Origin: Thermoplasmata archaeon
GTDB lineage: Archaea; Thermoplasmatota; Thermoplasmata; Thermoplasmatales; Thermoplasmataceae
Direction: 5' to 3'
Length of the DNA: 7,395 bases
Assembly: GCA_021827885.1 (NCBI GenBank)
Contig: JAKAUD010000076.1
Location: 1 to 7,395 of the forward strand
Shown here: piece by piece, positions 5,794 to 7,395 of the stretch
Numbering within the stretch: the stretch's first letter is position 1
Layout of the letters: every line of letters starts with the position of its first letter
The notes under the pieces: model-generated
Seen by the model: the letters and a program-made list of their open reading frames with translations, nothing else
The model's database searches: none
What the model was told of the DNA's origin: nothing
Made by a program: the position numbers and the translations under genes

Positions 5794-5801
5794 GAGAGAT
5801 T

Positions 5802-6995
5802 TCAGGCGGACGATTCTTTTCTGGTTATTTGTCTGGAAATAAGGGGAATTCCTGCGAGAATGGCAACAGAAACAACAGAGAGGAAGATCCATGTCAACCT
5901 TGGATCAAAAATGAATATTGTCAATAGACTGGTTCCCACAAGTGGGGAGAGTGCAAAAAACATTCCGCTTATTGCTGAGTTGGTTCCAAAAAACTCCCCT
6001 CTTCTATGCGGAGGAGATATTTTTGATACTATTATCTGGGGAATTATTATAGTCAGATTTTCACCAAATGAAATCAGGATTACTACCGCTATCAGTTCAA
6101 TGTAGAGGGTGAGAAACCCAAACAAGAAATACCCTACTCCGAATAATAATGAACCCAGAGAGAAGGCTTTCAACTCACCTATTGCTGATATAATCTTGCT
6201 GGCAGAACCCTGCAGGACAACAACAATAACAGTGTTTATGCTGTAAAGAACTGTTATTTCCTCTACCGTAAGTGAATCATACCTGGTCATATATAAAGGA
6301 AAAACTGATGTTAACCATTGCTGGGAGAATAAAAGCGCAAAGGAAAGGAACAAAGATATTGTCAAGAGTGGTTTATCATTGGAGATGAACCTGTGCTTCG
6401 CAACCATTTCATTTTCTTTCCTTTTATACGTTTCAGGAACAAAAATAAGATACAGTAAGAGTTCAATGGTAGTTCCTGACGCAGTTATTAGAAAGAAAAG
6501 GGAAGGAGACAATGTCCACGCAACTCCTGCTAGAACTAATCCTATTCCTATTCCTGCATTGCTCGTAATTCTGTTTATGCTGAAAGCTGCGACCCTTTGC
6601 TCTTCGTCACTAAGATCTGTTATTGCACTGCTGAGCGCAGGTCTCTGCAGGGATGAACCCAGGTTAATTAGCATCGAGAAAGCGATAAATGGGATCTCCA
6701 GTGAAATAGCCGACGAAATGATGAACATAAGTGCCGAGGAAACGATGACAATGAGGCAGGATGCTATTATAATGGTCTTTCTCCCTATCTTGTCAGAAAT
6801 ATAACCTCCGTAGAGGCTGGCCAAAATTGAAAAGCCTCCCGAAATCGTGAATATCAACCCGATATCCAGATACCCAAGATGGAATATTTCAAAATAGTAT
6901 AGTGTCAAAATAGTGTATAACGGAAACCGGCAAAATCCATTAATGAACCTGCCAAGCGAAATTATCTTGAGGCTTCTCCCCAGTTTCCAGAACAT
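5802..6995 (-). CDS. MFS transporter, 12 membrane helices, drug-efflux-like
   Basis: The 397-residue product is hydrophobic throughout, with about 12 membrane helices split by a polar central loop (about 189-210, with KRKENEMVAKHRF), as in the major facilitator superfamily. The motif A loop between helices 2 and 3 is canonical: GGYISDKIGRK at 63-73, with D68, G71 and R72-K73. A second signature, SLQRPALSSAITDLSDEEQR (115-134), is typical of the MdtH/YdgA-like multidrug efflux branch, and a degenerate motif A copy (SASKIISAIGE) lies after helix 8. The substrate cannot be read from the sequence; efflux of small organic molecules by proton antiport is the family norm. The ATG at 6995 has no clear Shine-Dalgarno. 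It is transcribed alone, away from the tRNA gene, and seems unrelated to the copper genes. Confidence 0.9.
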   Translation of the reverse strand: MFWKLGRSLKIISLGRFINGFCRFPLYTILTLYYFEIFHLGYLDIGLIFTISGGFSILASLYGGYISDKIGRKTIIIASCLIVIVSSALMFIISSAISLEIPFIAFSMLINLGSSLQRPALSSAITDLSDEEQRVAAFSINRITSNAGIGIGLVLAGVAWTLSPSLFFLITASGTTIELLLYLIFVPETYKRKENEMVAKHRFISNDKPLLTISLFLSFALLFSQQWLTSVFPLYMTRYDSLTVEEITVLYSINTVIVVVLQGSASKIISAIGELKAFSLGSLLFGVGYFLFGFLTLYIELIAVVILISFGENLTIIIPQIIVSKISPPHRRGEFFGTNSAISGMFFALSPLVGTSLLTIFIFDPRLTWIFLSVVSVAILAGIPLISRQITRKESSA

Positions 6996-7011
6996 TTGAA
7001 AGCTTCAGCTA

Positions 7012-7022
7012 ATGATAAATCA
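7012..7022 (-). promoter_or_regulatory. Possible TATA box of the MFS gene
   Basis: On the minus strand TGATTTATCAT lies about 17-27 bases before the ATG at 6995. The spacing is slightly short for a leaderless promoter, so this is a weak call; AAATACTT a little further upstream is an alternative. Confidence 0.25.
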
Positions 7023-7091
7023 AGTATTTGCAGTTTTGCATGAAGAATTTGAATTATTCAAGAAAGACATTAGATAGGCATCCTGAAGAAT

Positions 7092-7105
7092 GTTAAAAAA
7101 TAAAT
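7092..7105 (+). promoter_or_regulatory. TATA-like box of the tRNA-Ser gene
   Basis: An AT-only tract (GTTAAAAAATAAATA) lies 27-40 bases upstream of the first tRNA base, a normal distance for an archaeal tRNA promoter with a short 5' leader removed by RNase P. Confidence 0.4.
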
Positions 7106-7131
7106 AGCAACTCCCAATCTGCCCAAGTTAA

Positions 7132-7214
7132 GCTGGGATAGCCTAGCCTGGTAAGGCGCAGGTCTGGAAAGCCTGTGCTCTCGTAGCTCGGGAGTTCGAA
7201 TCTCCCTCCCAGCG
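7132..7214 (+). tRNA. tRNA-Ser(GGA)
   Basis: A full class II cloverleaf can be drawn. The acceptor stem is 7132-7138 with 7207-7213, and the D stem 7141-7144 with 7154-7157. The anticodon stem is 7159-7163 with 7171-7175, closed by a U-G pair, with loop CTGGAAA giving anticodon GGA (7166-7168), which reads UCC/UCU serine codons. The variable region (7176-7189) is 14 bases with a short stem GCT/AGC. The T stem is 7190-7194 with 7202-7206 and loop TTCGAAT. The discriminator base is G7214, as in archaeal serine tRNAs. CCA is not encoded (the next bases are TAC), and no intron is present. Confidence 0.95.
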
Positions 7215-7285
7215 TACTTACAAAAATCAAGCTCTGCATAACGCTTTAACTTCTTGAAAATGCTGATGAGGATGAAGTAAAATTC

Positions 7286-7292
7286 TTATAAA
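7286..7292 (+). promoter_or_regulatory. TATA box upstream of a structured segment
   Basis: TTATAAA is a strong archaeal TATA box. Its centre is about 25 bases upstream of G7314, where the structured segment begins, so transcription would start almost exactly at the 5' strand of the outer stem. Confidence 0.45.
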
Positions 7293-7313
7293 CACATTTT
7301 TATTTATCATCAT

Positions 7314-7365
7314 GAGCGGGAATACCCACTCCTTCAGGTGTGGGATGAAAGCGAACTAAACGCTC
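7314..7365 (+). ncRNA. Structured RNA resembling an IS200/IS605 omega-RNA scaffold or right end
   Basis: GAGCG (7314-7318) pairs with CGCTC (7361-7365), enclosing a hairpin CCCAC (7325-7329)/GTGGG (7340-7344) whose loop contains CCTTCAGG. An alternative small hairpin AGCG/CGCT (7350-7353/7361-7364) competes with the outer stem. The run GGGAATACCCACTCC, then TGTGGGATGAAAGC, resembles the 3' ends of tnpB genes in IS200/IS605 elements, where omega RNA is made. No tnpB frame precedes it in this window, and a TATA box is positioned to start it independently. It could therefore be a solo element end, a stand-alone guide-like RNA or an unrelated small RNA. A 15-codon frame (ATG 7312) also lies here and is not counted as a gene. 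Confidence 0.4.
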
Positions 7366-7395
7366 AAATAGATGCATGAAATATATGTTTGCTGC

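Noticed and set aside
5694..5927. 77-codon plus-strand frame beginning in the gap before the MFS gene
   Set aside because: It runs antisense over the end of the transporter and has no recognisable content; the frames of the decayed gene in this area are in other phases.
6379..6804. 141-codon plus-strand frame
   Set aside because: Antisense to the MFS transporter and without domain features.
7312..7359. 15-codon frame MSGNTHSFRCGMKAN, possible TnpB C-terminus
   Set aside because: No upstream tnpB frame joins it, and the segment is better described by its RNA folding.
1..7395. CRISPR array
   Set aside because: No regularly spaced direct repeats are seen anywhere in the window.

Overview
The window looks like chromosome from an acidophilic, low-GC archaeon, most probably of the Thermoplasmatales (Ferroplasma/Cuniculiplasma/Thermoplasma type). 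The grounds are a tRNA-Ser without an encoded CCA, TATA-like boxes about 24-30 bases upstream of start codons (leaderless promoters), a copper cluster with a small YHS/TRASH protein, and archaeal-type AAA ATPases with a C-terminal DUF4143 region. The placement is inferred from gene content only.

Layout. Bases 1-193 (minus strand) hold the N-terminus of an IS3-type OrfA transposase that runs off the left edge. Bases 483-554 hold something no ORF reveals: a compact RNA motif that folds as domains V and VI of a group II intron, with the two-base DV bulge, a bulged branch-point A and a 3' end in AY. No reverse transcriptase or other intron domain is visible, so it appears to be a 3' intron remnant. 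Bases 642-830 (minus) encode only the C-terminal tail of a DUF4143-type ATPase, a paralogue of the intact one further right.

Bases 827-3989 (minus) form a copper-handling cluster, transcribed right to left: a 46-residue YHS metal-binding protein, a Cu+-exporting P1B ATPase (CopA) whose N-terminus is itself a YHS domain rather than an HMA domain, a membrane-anchored winged-helix regulator, and a two-helix membrane protein with a Met/Gly loop and a SHOCT tail. The last gene seems to have its own leaderless promoter, preceded by the perfect dyad TGAAACATGTTTCA; a near-identical site lies inside the regulator gene. The likely logic is Cu+ capture by the YHS protein, export by CopA and local control by the regulator. 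The last two roles are inference.

Divergent from the cluster, 4100-5374 (plus) encodes an intact AAA/DUF4143 ATPase. Bases 5375-5801 contain no intact gene, but pieces of open frame in several phases suggest one decayed plus-strand gene, preceded by a 16-base perfect palindrome. Bases 5802-6995 (minus) encode a 12-helix MFS transporter. A tRNA-Ser(GGA) lies at 7132-7214. At the right edge (7286-7365) a TATA box precedes a structured segment resembling the 3' scaffold of IS200/IS605 (TnpB omega) RNAs. Together the left edge, the 5375-5801 gap and the right edge mark mobile-element traffic around a conserved metal-resistance core.
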